A stretch of 40,889 nt of DNA, from contig CALKAK010000082.1 in assembly GCA_937983015.1 (NCBI GenBank), positions 1-40,889 on the forward strand. The letters are read 5' to 3'. The notes beneath the pieces are model-generated. The model was given only the letters and a program-made list of their open reading frames with translations, was not told the origin of the DNA and did not search any database. A program made the translations under genes and the position numbers. The stretch is from an uncultured Bacillaceae bacterium (GTDB lineage Bacteria; Bacillota; Bacilli; Bacillales; Caldibacillaceae). Below are positions 40,515 through 40,889 of this stretch, piece by piece (position 1 is the first letter of the stretch; each line of letters begins with the position of its first letter).

Positions 40515-40818
40515 TGTTCTCCTCCTGAACACATGCATAACCGCATGAACTAATCGTTATTCTACTATTTTATTTTATCAATGATTTTATGAATCGCATA
40601 TAAATTTTCTTTTTTATTCCGAAATTAACTGATTGGTGATTACCCTTCTTCCGAGAACCGTTTTTGAAATTATTCAAGTATAAGGTTTTACCATTTTTTG
40701 GGTGATTGCTAATATTATGAATCTATCAGTCTTGTGTATTTTTTGCAAAAGGAAGGGATGGAAGATTTGTTCCAAGTCGTGCACTCTCCTTAATACAGAT
40801 TTGACGATAAACGAATCG
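40515..40818. other. Intergenic stretch without a supported gene
   Basis: Short reading frames exist on both strands, but none has both a ribosome binding site and a protein-like composition. A minus-strand AAGGAGAG (around 40789-40796) precedes a TTG that would open a 34-codon frame; this is weak. AT-rich bases near 40560-40620 may hold the promoter of the thermonuclease gene. Confidence 0.4.
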
Positions 40819-40889
40819 TTACCATCCTTCCCATTTCTTTGCTGCGCTTATTCGTGCTTTCGTTCCTTCCGGTATGTCCTGTAAACCAG
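40819..40889 (-). CDS. Possible C-terminal end of a gene entering from the right edge
   Basis: On the minus strand a frame is open from the window edge to TAA at 40819-40821. The last 23 residues end in ARISAAKKWEGW, which looks like a natural helical C-terminus. The other two minus frames stop sooner or read less naturally. Too little is visible to name a family. Confidence 0.3.
   Translation of the reverse strand, partial: GLQDIPEGTKARISAAKKWEGW

Noticed and set aside
40702..40884. Plus-strand 60-codon frame near the right edge
   Set aside because: It is Cys and Ser rich with no recognisable domain, lacks a good ribosome binding site, and overlaps the more protein-like minus-strand end at 40819-40889.
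1..40889. Phage defence, secretion or CRISPR system in the window
   Set aside because: No nuclease-helicase pair, reverse transcriptase, toxin-antitoxin pair or repeat-spacer array was found. The single nuclease gene at 39393-40514 is a secreted SNase type with a domain layout known for environmental nucleases.

Overview
The window reads as an ordinary chromosomal segment of a low-to-moderate G+C Gram-positive bacterium of the Bacillaceae. The supporting evidence is AGGAGG-type ribosome binding sites with frequent TTG and GTG starts, many intrinsic terminators, a PyrR-type attenuator, an app-type peptide permease in the Bacillus gene order, lipoprotein signals, an LtaS-type enzyme, a tcyP, ywjA and ykoT complement and a YfmT-type aldehyde dehydrogenase. 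No tRNA, rRNA, CRISPR array, transposase or prophage gene was seen.

Layout. 1-1407: end of a YkoS-like membrane protein and a YkoT-like GT2 glycosyltransferase. 1714-4957: cystine symporter TcyP, then a convergent ABC exporter. 5159-7297: GT8 glycosyltransferase and peptidase T. 7415-8935: promoter, PyrR attenuator and a uracil permease interrupted by one in-frame TGA. 9089-11068: LtaS-family enzyme. 11103-16915: promoter, cobalamin riboswitch and a five-gene unit made of a transcobalamin-like surface protein, a DUF4430 lipoprotein and an ECF transporter (T, fused A-A, S). 17137-20393 (minus): hom-thrC-thrB. 20619-22705: CatE-like dioxygenase and a membrane-anchored GDPD. 22744-28710 (minus): appDFABC-type peptide permease. 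29197-30945: azoreductase, flavodoxin-fold oxidoreductase and a small protein. 31171-34684: three translationally coupled genes for a GT4 glycosyltransferase, a tandem kinase-like protein with a lysine-rich tail, and a UDP-sugar epimerase. 34875-38272: malate:quinone oxidoreductase and a divergent aldehyde dehydrogenase. 38552-40514 (minus): Nudix hydrolase and a membrane-anchored thermonuclease. A few codons of another minus-strand gene may enter at the right edge.

The strongest candidate for a little-described system is the cobalamin locus (11103-16915). A B12 riboswitch with a downstream terminator precedes a secreted, membrane-tethered protein that carries the two domain types of animal transcobalamin in reversed order (two beta domains, then a helical QW-repeat domain). 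It is followed by a lipoprotein bearing a third beta domain and a complete dedicated ECF importer. This suggests a surface capture and relay route for corrinoid across a single-membrane envelope. The second candidate is the GT4, tandem-kinase and epimerase operon (31171-34684). Both of its kinase domains carry His where the catalytic-loop Asn is expected. A role in spore-surface or envelope glycan synthesis is inferred only from resemblance to CotS/CotSA and YtcB/YtcC type genes.

Other points of note are the uracil permease nonsense codon, two homologous hairpin repeats about 21 kb apart that serve as terminators, a hairpin between appA and appB, a structured leader before mqo, and a small Cys-containing reading frame with a double-glycine-like motif at 1404-1631.
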